A stretch of DNA of 64,000 nucleotides from Xanthomonas bonasiae (GTDB lineage: Bacteria; Pseudomonadota; Gammaproteobacteria; Xanthomonadales; Xanthomonadaceae): positions 1 to 64,000 of the forward strand of contig NZ_JAFIWB010000008.1 in the NCBI RefSeq assembly GCF_017163705.1, given 5' to 3'. Position 1 is the stretch's first letter; every line of letters begins with the position of its first letter. The notes beneath the pieces are model-generated. The model saw only the letters and a program-made list of their open reading frames with translations, was not told where the DNA came from and did not search any database. This document shows, piece by piece, positions 8,477 through 17,161 of the stretch. A program made the position numbers and the translations under genes.

Positions 8477-8504
8477 CCGGCCGCGTCCGCCCGCCACGCT
8501 TGCG

Positions 8505-9758
8505 ATGACCGCGCTGCCTGCCGAGATCCTGCACCACGCCGCGCTGGATGCGCGCCTGGTCAAGGCGGTGCGCGGCATCCGCCTGCTGGCGCTGGCGAGC
8601 TGGCCGGCGGCGGTGCAGGCGCCGTTCCTGGACAGCGTGGCGCGCGGCCAGCCGCAGCTGCCGCAGGTGCAGTACCCGCGGCTGGATTTCGCCGACACGC
8701 GCCGCGAGCTGGCGGCGATCGCGCAGGGAGCCGATCCGACGCATCCGCTGGGCGCGTATCTGCAAGCCTCCGCGCATAGCTGGGACCTCGCCGCAGCCTT
8801 GCTGGAGTCGCTGGGCACGCCCGCGGTCGGCATGTACTCGGCGCAGCTGTTCGGCGTGCCCGAGGATCCGATGCCCGGACATGGCCCGACCACCCGCGAT
8901 GCCGCCGGCCACTTCATCCGGATCGCGCAGGAGCTGGATCGCGAACTGCTGTCGGCGGAAGAGCAGGTGCCGGTGTCGGCGACGGCGCTGCGCCTGCAAC
9001 TGCAGCAGGACCTGGACGAATTCTTCGGCGCGCGTGTGATCGCGGTGGAACTGGATCCGGAGTTGCTGGCCAAGGCCGCGGCCGGCGCGCACCGCATCCG
9101 CCTGCGCTCCGGCGCCTCGTTCAGCGACTACGACCGCGCGCAGCTGTTCCACCACGAGGCGCTGGTGCATTCGCTGACCGCGCTCAACGGCCGCGAGCAG
9201 GCGCATCTGCCGAGCCTGGCCTTGTCGTCGCCGCGGGTCACCGCCACACAGGAGGGGCTGGCGACCTTCGCCGAGCAGATCACCGGCAGCATCGACATCG
9301 AACGCATGAAGCGCATCAGCCTGCGCATCGAGGCGATCGCGCTGGCGCGCGGCGGTGCCGATTTCGTCGAGGTGTTCCGCTATTTCGATGCGGCCGGGCA
9401 GTCGCCGGCGGAGAGCTTCTCCTCGGCGCAGCGGGTGTTCCGCGGCGTGCCGACCGACGGCGGCGCCGCCTTCACCAAGGACACCGTGTATCTGCGCGGA
9501 CTGGTGTCGGTGCACACCTTCTTCCGCCAGGCCTTGCAGCGCGATCGCCTGCCGCTGTGCCGCTGGCTGTTCGCCGGCAAGATGGCGCTGGAGGACGTGG
9601 CCGCATTCGCGCCGTTGTTCGAGGCCGGGGTGCTGGCACCGCCGCGCTGGTTGCCGAACTGGGTCGCGCGCGCCAGCGGCCTGGCCGGCATGCTGGCGTT
9701 CTCGCTGTTCGCCAACCGCATCCGCATGGATCAGCTGGACAGCGCCGAAGGCGCCTGA
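8505..9758 (+). CDS. DUF1704 / QEGLA-motif protein, putative tyrosine-carboxypeptidase-like metalloenzyme
   Basis: A protein of 417 residues, often labelled 'flavohemoglobin expression-modulating QEGLA motif protein'. It has the paired signatures HEALVH (His217, Glu218, His222; HExxxH) and TQEGLATFAE (Glu250). In the related eukaryotic family (MATCAP/KIAA0895) the same HExxxH plus downstream Glu form a zinc site that removes C-terminal tyrosine from tubulin. A metallocarboxypeptidase role is therefore a reasonable inference, but bacteria lack that substrate. There is no signal peptide, so it should be cytosolic. It sits 28 bp after rsgA and 103 bp before the DJ-1/PfpI gene on the same strand. 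Confidence 0.82.
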   Translation: MTALPAEILHHAALDARLVKAVRGIRLLALASWPAAVQAPFLDSVARGQPQLPQVQYPRLDFADTRRELAAIAQGADPTHPLGAYLQASAHSWDLAAALLESLGTPAVGMYSAQLFGVPEDPMPGHGPTTRDAAGHFIRIAQELDRELLSAEEQVPVSATALRLQLQQDLDEFFGARVIAVELDPELLAKAAAGAHRIRLRSGASFSDYDRAQLFHHEALVHSLTALNGREQAHLPSLALSSPRVTATQEGLATFAEQITGSIDIERMKRISLRIEAIALARGGADFVEVFRYFDAAGQSPAESFSSAQRVFRGVPTDGGAAFTKDTVYLRGLVSVHTFFRQALQRDRLPLCRWLFAGKMALEDVAAFAPLFEAGVLAPPRWLPNWVARASGLAGMLAFSLFANRIRMDQLDSAEGA

Positions 9759-9861
9759 ACGCGGCCGCGTCGCGCTCACCTGCCGCGAATGCGCGCGTGC
9801 CGATACTGCGCGCCTGGCCTGCAGCGCATGGCCGCCATTTCCCCTCAAAAAGGACATCCGC

Positions 9862-10542
9862 ATGAAGATCCTGATGGTGCTGACCTCGCACGACCGCCTC
9901 GGCGACACCGGCCACAAGACCGGCTTCTGGCTGGAGGAATTCGCCGCGCCGTACTACGTGTTCAAGGATGCCGGCGCCGAGATCACGCTGGCCTCGCCCA
10001 AGGGCGGGCAACCGCCGCTGGACCCGAAGAGCGACGCGGCCGATGCGCAGACCGCGGCCACGCAGCGCTTCAAGGCCGATGTCGATGCGCAGCAACAACT
10101 GGCGAGCACGCGGCCGCTGGCCGACGTGCGGATGGCCGACTACGACAGCGTGTTCTACCCCGGTGGCCATGGCCCGCTGTGGGACCTGGCCGAGGACCGC
10201 ACGTCGATCGCGCTGATCGAGGCGTTCGAGCGCGCCGGCAAGCCGATCGGTTTCGTCTGCCATGCGCCGGGTGCGCTGCGCCGGGTCACCGCCGCCGATG
10301 GCGCGCCGCTGGTCAAGGGTCGCCGCGTCACCGGCTTCACCAACGGCGAGGAAGCGGCGGTCGGATTGACCGACGTGGTGCCGTTCCTGATCGAGGACGA
10401 GTTCCAGCGGCTGGGCGGCCTGTACGAGAAGGGCGCCGACTGGGGCGTGCACGTGGTGGTGGATGGGCGCCTGGTCACTGGCCAGAACCCGGCGTCGTCC
10501 GAGGATGCGGCCAAGGCGTTGCTGGGCTTGGTGGGCAAGTAA
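9862..10542 (+). CDS. DJ-1/PfpI family protein (glyoxalase III / Hsp31-like)
   Basis: A protein of 226 residues, class I glutamine amidotransferase-like fold. The start MKILMVLTSHDRLGDTGHKTGFWLEE shows the acidic residue of the nucleophile elbow region (as Glu in WLEE). YPGGHGPLWDL lies near residue 97, and the nucleophile Cys and adjacent His are in GFVCHAPGALR near residue 135. Relatives such as yeast Hsp31 and E. coli HchA act as glutathione-independent glyoxalases or chaperones, so methylglyoxal detoxification is the likely role. A ribosome-binding-like AAAAAGGAC precedes the ATG. Long antisense frames here are artefacts. Confidence 0.85.
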   Translation: MKILMVLTSHDRLGDTGHKTGFWLEEFAAPYYVFKDAGAEITLASPKGGQPPLDPKSDAADAQTAATQRFKADVDAQQQLASTRPLADVRMADYDSVFYPGGHGPLWDLAEDRTSIALIEAFERAGKPIGFVCHAPGALRRVTAADGAPLVKGRRVTGFTNGEEAAVGLTDVVPFLIEDEFQRLGGLYEKGADWGVHVVVDGRLVTGQNPASSEDAAKALLGLVGK

Positions 10543-10628
10543 GTGCTGGCGGCGCGCGGCTTTCGGCGGATGCCGGGTGCGTGTCGCAATGCTGCCTCGA
10601 GGGCGAGGCAAGGCGCCGGCTTGCCTTC

Positions 10629-10712
10629 TGTAGGAGGGGACTTCAGTCCCGACTGCTTTCGGAATCGGCCAGGTTGTTGCTTCGTTCGTCGCGACTGAAG
10701 TCGCTCCCACAA
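10629..10712. repeat. REP-like palindrome pair (REPIN), copy 1 of 10.6-10.9 kb cluster
   Basis: TGTAGGAGGGGACTTCAGTC opens the element and CGACTGAAGTCGCTCCCACA closes it in inverted orientation about 40 bp later. The convergent interval 10543-11001, between the DJ-1/PfpI gene and suxB, holds two full copies and a half copy. I see no gene in the rest of it. Confidence 0.85.
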
Positions 10713-10746
10713 GGACAATGGGCGATGCATGCCATGCCCGTTTTTC

Positions 10747-10829
10747 TGTAGGAGGGACTTCAGTCCCGAGCGCTTCCGGGATCGGCCAGGCCGCGGCTTC
10801 GTTTGTCGCGGCTGAAGCCGCTCCTACAG
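10747..10829. repeat. REP-like palindrome pair (REPIN), copy 2
   Basis: TGTAGGAGGGACTTCAGTCC, then a centre almost identical to copy 1 (CGGGATCGGCCAGG), then CGCGGCTGAAGCCGCTCCTA. The two copies share the central spacer as well as the arms, so they look like a local tandem duplication of a whole element. Confidence 0.85.
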
Positions 10830-10860
10830 AGGCGCGTTGCCGCGCATGCATCGCTGCGTT

Positions 10861-10890
10861 TTGTGGGAGGGACTTCAGTCCCGGCTGCAG
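10861..10890. repeat. Half REP-like element
   Basis: A single left arm, TTGTGGGAGGGACTTCAGTC followed by CCGGCTGCAG, without a matching right arm nearby. It is probably a truncated third copy of the elements at 10629 and 10747. Confidence 0.7.
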
Positions 10891-11001
10891 CGGAGCCGGA
10901 TCGCGGCTGCGGCCCCGTGCGTCCGCGGTCTGGTCCTCGAAAGCGCTGCTCCCGCGCAGCGCTTTCGCGACTCCGCGGCGTCGCCAGGACCTGCTCCGCG
11001 C

Positions 11002-12903
11002 TCAGCCGCGCCGCCACCAGCGCAGGCCGTAGGCCGGCAAGATGCCGTCCCATTCCCGCAGCGTGGTCGCGTCGCGTCCGCCGTCGGCGATGGCCTGCCA
11101 TTCGCCAGGGCCCAACGCGTTGCGGTCCATCGCCACCGGTTGCGCACTGAAATTGTAGGCCGCGACGAAGTCTGCGCCGCGGGCGATCCCGAGCAAGGCC
11201 GAATTGCCCAGCGGCAACGCGCGCAGCGGTTGCCCGGCAGCCAACGCGGCGGTCGCCGCGCGCGCGGCGATCAGCCGCCGCAGGCGGGTGTAGACCTGGC
11301 CGGGAAGGCCATCTTGGTCGTCGCGCCGCGCCGCGCGCTCCCAGTCCATGACCGGACGGTGCAACCAACGGCCTTCGTGGCGGCGCAGCAGGTCGTTGCG
11401 ATAGCTCGCGTCGTTGCCCAGCGCCAGTTCGTCGCCCATGTACAGCAGCGGGATGCCCGGCATCGCCAACGCCACCGCATACAGCAGCAGCAGGCGCCGG
11501 ATCCCCAGCTCCAGGGCGCCGGCATCGCCATCGGCCAGCGCCGCTTCGATGCCGACCAGCGCGGCGCTCATGCCGTTGCTGCCGTGCACGCCGTCGCCGC
11601 TGCTCTGGAACGCTTCGCCGCGCGCGTAGCTGCCCGGTACGCCGCCGGCGAAGAAGCGTGCGGCCTGCGCAAGATCGAACGGCGCGCCGCCGTCGCCGCC
11701 GTCCGCTTCGTGGCGCAGCACGTTCCAGCCGATGTCGTCGTGGCAGCGCACGTAGCTCAGCCACGCGCAGGCCGGCGGCAACGCCGGCGTCTGCGCGATC
11801 GCGCCCTGCACGATGTCGCCGCGCTGTTCGGCCAGCGCCACCCAGGCGGCCGCCATCAGCGTGCTGTGGTAGGCCAACTGGCATTCGTGGCCGCGTGCGT
11901 CGCCTTCGCCGAAGTAGGGTGGCAGCTGCGCCATCGGCACGATCGCCTCGGCCTTCAGCAGCACCGCGGGTGCGGCGATGTCGGTGAGCGCGCGCAGCGC
12001 CTGCAGGATGGTGTGCGCCTCGGGCTGGTTCATGCAGTCGCTGCCTTCGCGCTTCCACAGGTAGGCGGTGGAATCCAGCCGGAACACTTCCACGCCCAGG
12101 TTGGCCAGCTGCAGCAGCGCCAGGGCCATTTCGCCGAACACCGCCGGGTTGCTCCAGTCCAGATCCCACTGATACGGATAGAACGTGGTCCACAGCCACG
12201 CGTGGGCGTCCTCGACCCAGGTGAAGTTGCCTGGCGCGGTGTGCGGGAACACCTCGCCCAAGGTGCGCTCGTAGCGGTCGGGCAGGTGGCGGTCGGCGAA
12301 GTGGTGGTAGTAATCCAGGTAACGCGCGTCGCCCCGTTTGGCGGCCAGCGCCCAGGGATGGTCGTCGGCGGTGTGGTTGAGCACGAAGTCGGCGCACAGG
12401 CTGATGCCGGCCTCGCGCAGGCGCGTGGTCAGGGCGATCAGGTCGGCGTTGTCGCCGAGTCGCGGTTCGACCTGGCCGTAGTCGCTGACCGCGAAGCCAC
12501 CGTCGTTGTCGCCTTCGCGCATGCGCAGGAACGGCAACAGATGCAGGTAGCGCACACCCAGTTCCTGCAGGTAGGGCACGCGTTCGCCGACCCCGGCCAG
12601 GGTGCCGGCGAAGCGGTCGGCGTAGGCGCTGTAGCCGAGCATCGACGGGTCGCCGAACCAGTCCGGCGCGCGCGCCGCATCCAGCTCGGCCAGTGCCGGC
12701 GGGCGTGCGCGGATGGTGGCGGCGACCGCATCGAGCCAGCGCGGCAGCCATTGCGCGTAGTCCGGATGGTCGCCGTACAGGGCCTGCAGTGCGGCGAACA
12801 GGCGCGGGCCATGGGCGCCGTAGCGCGCGTGCGCGCCGGGCTGGGCGGCCAGGGCCGCCTGCACGCCGGCGTGATCGGGGAGGGGGGAGGCAACAGCGTT
12901 CAT
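11002..12903 (-). CDS. suxB: Amylosucrase / sucrose hydrolase, GH13
   Basis: A protein of 633 residues matching the amylosucrase subfamily of GH13. The N-terminal helical region (1-85) is followed by a TIM barrel. The nucleophile is Asp277 in VFRLDSTAYLW, the acid/base is Glu319 in LLKAEAIVP, and the third acid is Asp390 in RCHDDIGWN. The known Xanthomonas enzyme cleaves sucrose, either transferring glucose to a glucan or hydrolysing it. There is no signal peptide, so it acts in the cytosol on sucrose brought in by SuxA and SuxC. It starts 43 bp after suxA on the same strand and is almost certainly cotranscribed with it. The ATG at 12903 is chosen because the domain starts there. Confidence 0.93.
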   Translation of the reverse strand: MNAVASPLPDHAGVQAALAAQPGAHARYGAHGPRLFAALQALYGDHPDYAQWLPRWLDAVAATIRARPPALAELDAARAPDWFGDPSMLGYSAYADRFAGTLAGVGERVPYLQELGVRYLHLLPFLRMREGDNDGGFAVSDYGQVEPRLGDNADLIALTTRLREAGISLCADFVLNHTADDHPWALAAKRGDARYLDYYHHFADRHLPDRYERTLGEVFPHTAPGNFTWVEDAHAWLWTTFYPYQWDLDWSNPAVFGEMALALLQLANLGVEVFRLDSTAYLWKREGSDCMNQPEAHTILQALRALTDIAAPAVLLKAEAIVPMAQLPPYFGEGDARGHECQLAYHSTLMAAAWVALAEQRGDIVQGAIAQTPALPPACAWLSYVRCHDDIGWNVLRHEADGGDGGAPFDLAQAARFFAGGVPGSYARGEAFQSSGDGVHGSNGMSAALVGIEAALADGDAGALELGIRRLLLLYAVALAMPGIPLLYMGDELALGNDASYRNDLLRRHEGRWLHRPVMDWERAARRDDQDGLPGQVYTRLRRLIAARAATAALAAGQPLRALPLGNSALLGIARGADFVAAYNFSAQPVAMDRNALGPGEWQAIADGGRDATTLREWDGILPAYGLRWWRRG

Positions 12904-12946
12904 GATGGGCCGCGCCCGGGGGCGGGCGCGGCGGGCTCCTTGGGGG

Positions 12947-15388
12947 TCAGAAGTCGTAGCGCACGCCGACGCTGGCGGTACGGCCGGGGATGGAGCGCGC
13001 GCGGATGATGGCATTGTCCGGAATGCTCGCGTCCTCGGCCTCGGTCAGGCCGAAGGCGTCGAACAGGTTGTTGACGTTCAGCGACAGGGTCAGCGCATCG
13101 GTGACGCGGTAATTGCCGAACAGGTTCACCTGCGTGTAGCCGGGCATCTTCAACTGGTTGCTGTCCTGGGTGTAGGCCGAGCTGGTGCCGATCGCATTGA
13201 CCCCCAGCTCGTAGCGCTCGCCGCGGTAACTGGGGGTCAGCTGCCAGACGACCCTGGCCTGGCGGCGCGGCGTGTTGCCGGCGTTGGCCGGGGTGATCTG
13301 GTCCTTGTCGATGGTCGCATCGGTCCAGGTCGCGCCGCCGTTGAGGCCGAAGCCGCCGGCGCGGTAGGACGCTTCCAGCTCCAGCCCGTGCGCCTTGTAG
13401 GTGCGGTCGAAGAAGCGCTGGCTGGTGGCCTCGTAGTTCTGTTCCTGGGTGCGCGCGGCGAAGACGGTGGCGAACACGCTCAGGCCGCCGGCGCGCCACT
13501 TCAGGCCGCCCTCGAGTTGCTTGACGAAGTTCACCGCTTCGTCGGAAGACACCGAGCCGTCGTCGCGCACCACGCCGAACAGCAGGCGGTCGGCGTTGGC
13601 GCGCGCGCCGCGGCTGTAGCGGGCGAAGGCGGCCAGATCGTCGTTGAGCATGTAGTTGCCGCCGAGCGAGTACGACAGGTAGTTCCAGTCGTAGTCCACC
13701 GGCTTGCGGTTGGCGTAGTCGATCGTCGCCACGCTGCGTTCCGGCGCCTGGATGATCCCGTCGCCATCGACGTCGAGATTGTCGACCAGCAGCCCGCCGG
13801 CGGTGTTGCCGCGTGCCCGGCCCATGTCGTAGCGCACGCTGGCGTCCACGCTCAGCGGGCCCTGGTCCCAGCCCAGCGCCACGTACGGCGCGTTGATGGT
13901 GTAGCGCACGTCGTAATGGCGGGTGTTGTCGGTGCCCCAGTACGGCACGCCGTAGGCGTACAGCCCGTCCTGCGAGAGCAGGCTGCCGTCGGCGGCGACC
14001 ACGTCGAGCAGGCGCGAACGGCTGGACACCGACTGCACGTAGGAATTCCAGGTCCAGTCCATGTCGATGACCTGGCGCGAGCTGTACAGGCCGGCCTTGA
14101 GGTTGACGTTGCCGCCATCGCCGTTGCCGAAGTCGCGCGCCAGGCTCAGATCGTTGACCGCGTTGCCGAGGTCGTTGATACGGGTGTTGAACAGGTGGGT
14201 GCGCACCGCCTGGCCGCTGTAGGTCTGGCCGTCGGCATCGCGCAGCGTCGCGCCGGCGCCACCGATCTGCGCCGCCAGGCTGGCGGCGTCGGCCACTTCG
14301 GCCGGGAACGGCGAGACGAAGCGGCCGGAGGTGTCGGCGATGCGGAACTTGTCGGTCAGCGTCCAGCCGCCGCCGATGTCGAACTGCGCCTCGGCGCCGA
14401 TCGCGCGCGACACCGGATGCATGCCGTCGCCGAGGGCGACGCGGGTGAGCCGGTTGCTGCCGTCCAGGCTGTTGCTGCTGCGGAAATACGGGCTGTACAG
14501 GGTATCGCGGCCCGGGTCGAAGCTGCCCACATCGTGGAAGTGCGGCGAACCGTCGCTGCCGCTGACCAGGGTCGGCACAGGGGTATAGGCGGCGGCGCGG
14601 TCGTTGAGGTACTTGGCGTAGACGCGGACGTAGCCGTTGTCGAACAGCCGGGTCAGGTTGGCCTTGAGCTGGCCGCCCTTGTCGGTGGCATAGCCGGCGT
14701 CGCGCACGCCGTCGCCGCGGCGGTAGAAGCCGCCGACGTTGAACTGCCAGTGCTCGGCGAACGGCGCGCCGTAGTCGAAGTCCAGGCGCGTGTTGTCGAA
14801 GCGGCCGAGGCCGCGGCTGAGGCCGACGCTGCCGCCGGCGGTGTCGCCGGTCTTGCTGATGAAGTTGATGATGCCGCCGGGCGAGTTGCTGGCGAAGGTC
14901 GAGGCCGAGCCGCCGCGGATCGCCTCGATGCGCTCCAGGCTGTAGTCGGCGCGCAGGAAGATGTCGGCATTGCCGAAGGCGATGTCGCCGAATTCCAGCA
15001 CCGGCAGCCCGTCTTCCTGCAGCTGCAGGAACTTGGCGCCGCCGGAGGCCACCGGCAGGCCGCGCACCGCGATGTTGGCGTTGCCTTCGCCGCCGCTGGA
15101 TTCGGAGCGGATGCCGGGGATGTTGCGGAAGATCTCGGCGGTCGAGCGCGGCGCGGATTGCTCGATGGCTTCTGCGCCGACGGTGCTGACCGACACGCTG
15201 GACTTGAGCTTGCTCTTGGCGGTGGCGGTGCCGGTCACGAACACCGAGTCCAGGCTGACCACGTCGGCCTGCGCGGAAGCGGGCTGGGCGGCAGGCGCGG
15301 CCGCGTCCTGGGCGAAGGCGGCCGGGGCGGCCAGGGCTGCGGCGACGGCCCAGGCCAGGGTATGCAGGCGGATCGAAGGGTGGTGCAT
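12947..15388 (-). CDS. suxA: TonB-dependent receptor for sucrose
   Basis: A protein of 813 residues from the ATG at 15388, preceded by GGGAGAG. A signal peptide ends near AAFAQ-D (about residue 27). The plug domain includes AEIFRNIPGIRSESSGG and the VRGLP motif, and a beta-barrel ends in VGVRYDF with terminal Phe. The order suxA-suxB, divergent suxC and nearby suxR matches the characterised sux locus of X. campestris, where SuxA imports sucrose with high affinity across the outer membrane. Two LacI-type operators lie upstream at 15508 and 15607. The longer open frame upstream to 15583 is not used because it lacks a signal peptide and overlaps the operator. Confidence 0.92.
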   Translation of the reverse strand: MHHPSIRLHTLAWAVAAALAAPAAFAQDAAAPAAQPASAQADVVSLDSVFVTGTATAKSKLKSSVSVSTVGAEAIEQSAPRSTAEIFRNIPGIRSESSGGEGNANIAVRGLPVASGGAKFLQLQEDGLPVLEFGDIAFGNADIFLRADYSLERIEAIRGGSASTFASNSPGGIINFISKTGDTAGGSVGLSRGLGRFDNTRLDFDYGAPFAEHWQFNVGGFYRRGDGVRDAGYATDKGGQLKANLTRLFDNGYVRVYAKYLNDRAAAYTPVPTLVSGSDGSPHFHDVGSFDPGRDTLYSPYFRSSNSLDGSNRLTRVALGDGMHPVSRAIGAEAQFDIGGGWTLTDKFRIADTSGRFVSPFPAEVADAASLAAQIGGAGATLRDADGQTYSGQAVRTHLFNTRINDLGNAVNDLSLARDFGNGDGGNVNLKAGLYSSRQVIDMDWTWNSYVQSVSSRSRLLDVVAADGSLLSQDGLYAYGVPYWGTDNTRHYDVRYTINAPYVALGWDQGPLSVDASVRYDMGRARGNTAGGLLVDNLDVDGDGIIQAPERSVATIDYANRKPVDYDWNYLSYSLGGNYMLNDDLAAFARYSRGARANADRLLFGVVRDDGSVSSDEAVNFVKQLEGGLKWRAGGLSVFATVFAARTQEQNYEATSQRFFDRTYKAHGLELEASYRAGGFGLNGGATWTDATIDKDQITPANAGNTPRRQARVVWQLTPSYRGERYELGVNAIGTSSAYTQDSNQLKMPGYTQVNLFGNYRVTDALTLSLNVNNLFDAFGLTEAEDASIPDNAIIRARSIPGRTASVGVRYDF

Positions 15389-15507
15389 CGCTATCTCTCC
15401 CGAAGCGAGGGGTGACGCGGGTAGGGCCTGCATGCGGCGTGCGGCGGCGTGGACCGGCGCGACGCCCATGCCGGACAGGCGGTGGGGTGGCGCAGTGATA
15501 CGGCGTT

Positions 15508-15523
15508 TTGCAATCGATTGCAA
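15508..15523. promoter_or_regulatory. LacI-type operator, probable SuxR site 1
   Basis: TTGCAATCGATTGCAA is a perfect 16-bp palindrome with the central CG typical of LacI-family operators. It lies 120 bp before the suxA start, in the 301-bp divergent suxA/suxC interval (15389-15689). That interval also holds a second site at 15607 and a short CCGCA/TGCGG hairpin at 15531-15546, and has low GC compared with its surroundings. SuxR (17162) is the obvious candidate to bind it; this is inferred, not shown. Confidence 0.8.
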
Positions 15524-15606
15524 TTTGCACCGCAAAAAAATGCGGAAATCGCCGCCTTTAGTGATGAAAGCCTGATTTATCAATCAAATAATGATGCAGC
15601 GCAGCG

Positions 15607-15622
15607 TTACAAACGATTGCAT
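15607..15622. promoter_or_regulatory. LacI-type operator, probable SuxR site 2
   Basis: TTACAAACGATTGCAT matches the first operator at 12 of 16 positions, keeps the central CG, and keeps one half-site (ATTGCA) exactly. The two centres are 99 bp apart, which would allow looping. The site lies inside an open frame that extends suxC upstream to 15591, which argues that suxC really starts further downstream. Confidence 0.72.
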
Positions 15623-15689
15623 TAATCCCAACATCCGCTCCGCCGCCGTGGCGCGTCGCCCGCGGCGCCCTTGGCTTCCTGTCAGGCTG

Positions 15690-17024
15690 ATGCGCATGCG
15701 CTCCGATCGCCCCTTGCTTCCGCTGTCGCGCGTGCTGGCGCTCAATGCCGGCTTCTTCGGCGTGCAGTACAGCTTCGGCCTGCAGCAGAGCAACATGAGC
15801 CCGATCTACAACTATCTGGGCGCCGATCACGCCAGCCTGCCGTACCTGTGGCTGGCCGGGCCGATCACCGGGCTGGTGCTGCAGCCGGTGGTCGGCGCGT
15901 TGAGCGACCGCACCGTCACCCGCTGGGGCCGGCGCATGCCCTACATGGTGGTCGGCGCGCTGGTGTGCAGCCTGTGCTTGCTGCTGATGCCCTTCAGCGT
16001 GGCGCTATGGATGGCGGTGAGCCTGCTGTGGATGCTGGACGCGGCCAACAACGTGGCGATGGAGCCGTATCGCGCCCTGGTCAGCGACGTATTGGCGCCG
16101 CGCCAGCGCCCGCTCGGCTATCTCACCCAGAGCGCGTTCACCGGCCTGGGCCAGACCCTGGCCTATGTGACGCCTCCGTTGCTGGTGTGGTTCGGCATGA
16201 ACCAGGACGCGGCCAATGCGCACCACATTCCCTACGTCACCATCGCCGCGTTCGCGATCGGCGCGGGATTCTCCGCGGCCTCGATCCTGCTCACCGCGCG
16301 CAGCGTGCGCGAGCCGGTGCTGCCGCCGCTGGAACTGGAGCGCCTGCGCGGCGCGCCGGTCGGGCCGTTGGCCACGCTGCGTGAGATCGCCGATGCGGTG
16401 CGGCAGATGCCGCCGACGATGAAGCAGATGGCGCCGGTGATGCTGTTCCAGTGGTATGCGATGTTCTGCTACTGGCAGTACATCGTGCTGTCGCTGTCGA
16501 CCACCCTGTTCGGCACCACCGCGCCGGATTCGCACGGCTTCCGCGAGGCCGGTCTGGTCAACGGCCAGATCGGCGGCTTCTACAACTTCGTCGCCTTCGT
16601 CGCCGCGTTCGCGATGGTGCCGGTGGCGCGCCGTGTCGGCCCCAAGGCCACGCACGCGGCGTGCCTGCTCGCCGCCGGCATCGGCATGTGCCTGCTGCCG
16701 GTGATCCACGACCGCTGGCTGTTGCTGTTGCCGATGATCGGCATCGGCCTGGCCTGGGCGAGCATGATGGGCAATCCGTACCTGATGCTGGCCGACAGCA
16801 TCCCGCCCGAGCGCACTGGCGTGTATATGGGCCTGTTCAACCTGTTCATCGTGCTGCCGATGCTGATCCAGATCGTGACCTTGCCGCTGTACTACGACTC
16901 GTTGCTGCACGGCGATCCGCGCAACGTGATCCGCCTGGCCGGCGCGCTGATGCTGATGGCGGCGGTGGCGATGCTGTTGGTGAGGCAGGGCCGGGATTCG
17001 GGAGTCGGGATTGGGGATTCGTAA
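15690..17024 (+). CDS. suxC: MFS sucrose transporter
   Basis: A protein of 444 residues from the ATG at 15690; an ATG six bases later is also possible. It has about twelve membrane helices and belongs to the GPH/sucrose-type major facilitator group. [15 protein letters not shown] in the first helix region and the inter-helix [16 protein letters not shown] loop (R-x-G-R-R) are typical. It carries sucrose across the inner membrane as part of the sux system. The frame is open to 15591, but that extension covers the second operator and has no membrane or conserved content. The C-terminal residues GVGIGDS are encoded by the GGGATT heptad array, so the repeat has become coding sequence. Confidence 0.9.
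   Translation: MRMRSDRPLLPLSRVLALNAGFFGVQYSFGLQQSNMSPIYNYLGADHASLPYLWLAGPITGLVLQPVVGALSDRTVTRWGRRMPYMVVGALVCSLCLLLMPFSVALWMAVSLLWMLDAANNVAMEPYRALVSDVLAPRQRPLGYLTQSAFTGLGQTLAYVTPPLLVWFGMNQDAANAHHIPYVTIAAFAIGAGFSAASILLTARSVREPVLPPLELERLRGAPVGPLATLREIADAVRQMPPTMKQMAPVMLFQWYAMFCYWQYIVLSLSTTLFGTTAPDSHGFREAGLVNGQIGGFYNFVAFVAAFAMVPVARRVGPKATHAACLLAAGIGMCLLPVIHDRWLLLLPMIGIGLAWASMMGNPYLMLADSIPPERTGVYMGLFNLFIVLPMLIQIVTLPLYYDSLLHGDPRNVIRLAGALMLMAAVAMLLVRQGRDSGVGIGDS
16993..17021 (+). repeat. G-rich heptad array inside the suxC 3' end
   Basis: GGGATTCGGGAGTCGGGATT followed by GGGGATTCG, ending at the suxC stop. There are four G-tracts of three to four G separated by 3-4 bases, on the sense strand. It is one of six such arrays at gene ends. 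Confidence 0.8.
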
Positions 17025-17111
17025 AAGCGCAGCGGTGCGCGTTGAAATTCCGCGGCTAGGATTGAGAAACCGGGTTGGCTGGTACAGCGTCAGTGCGCAC
17101 GTCCCGCTCTT

Positions 17112-17157
17112 GCGAATCCCCAATCCCGACTCCCCAATCCCGACTCCCCAATCCCGG
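17112..17157 (-). repeat. G-rich heptad array at the 3' end of suxR
   Basis: Read on the minus strand it begins GGGATTGGGGAGTCGGGATT and repeats, six to seven G-tracts in all, starting about five bases after the suxR stop. It faces the array in suxC in opposite orientation, so a read-through transcript could also fold the two into a stem. Confidence 0.85.
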
Positions 17158-17161
17158 CCCT

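Noticed and set aside
5990-9097. A 1035-codon frame that extends the alaA reading frame far upstream
   Set aside because: The extension is antisense to rsgA and the QEGLA gene. AlaA homologues start near MPTLPIKP at 7270.
15591-15689. A longer SuxC N-terminus starting at 15591
   Set aside because: The extra 33 residues are basic, non-hydrophobic and cover a LacI-type operator.
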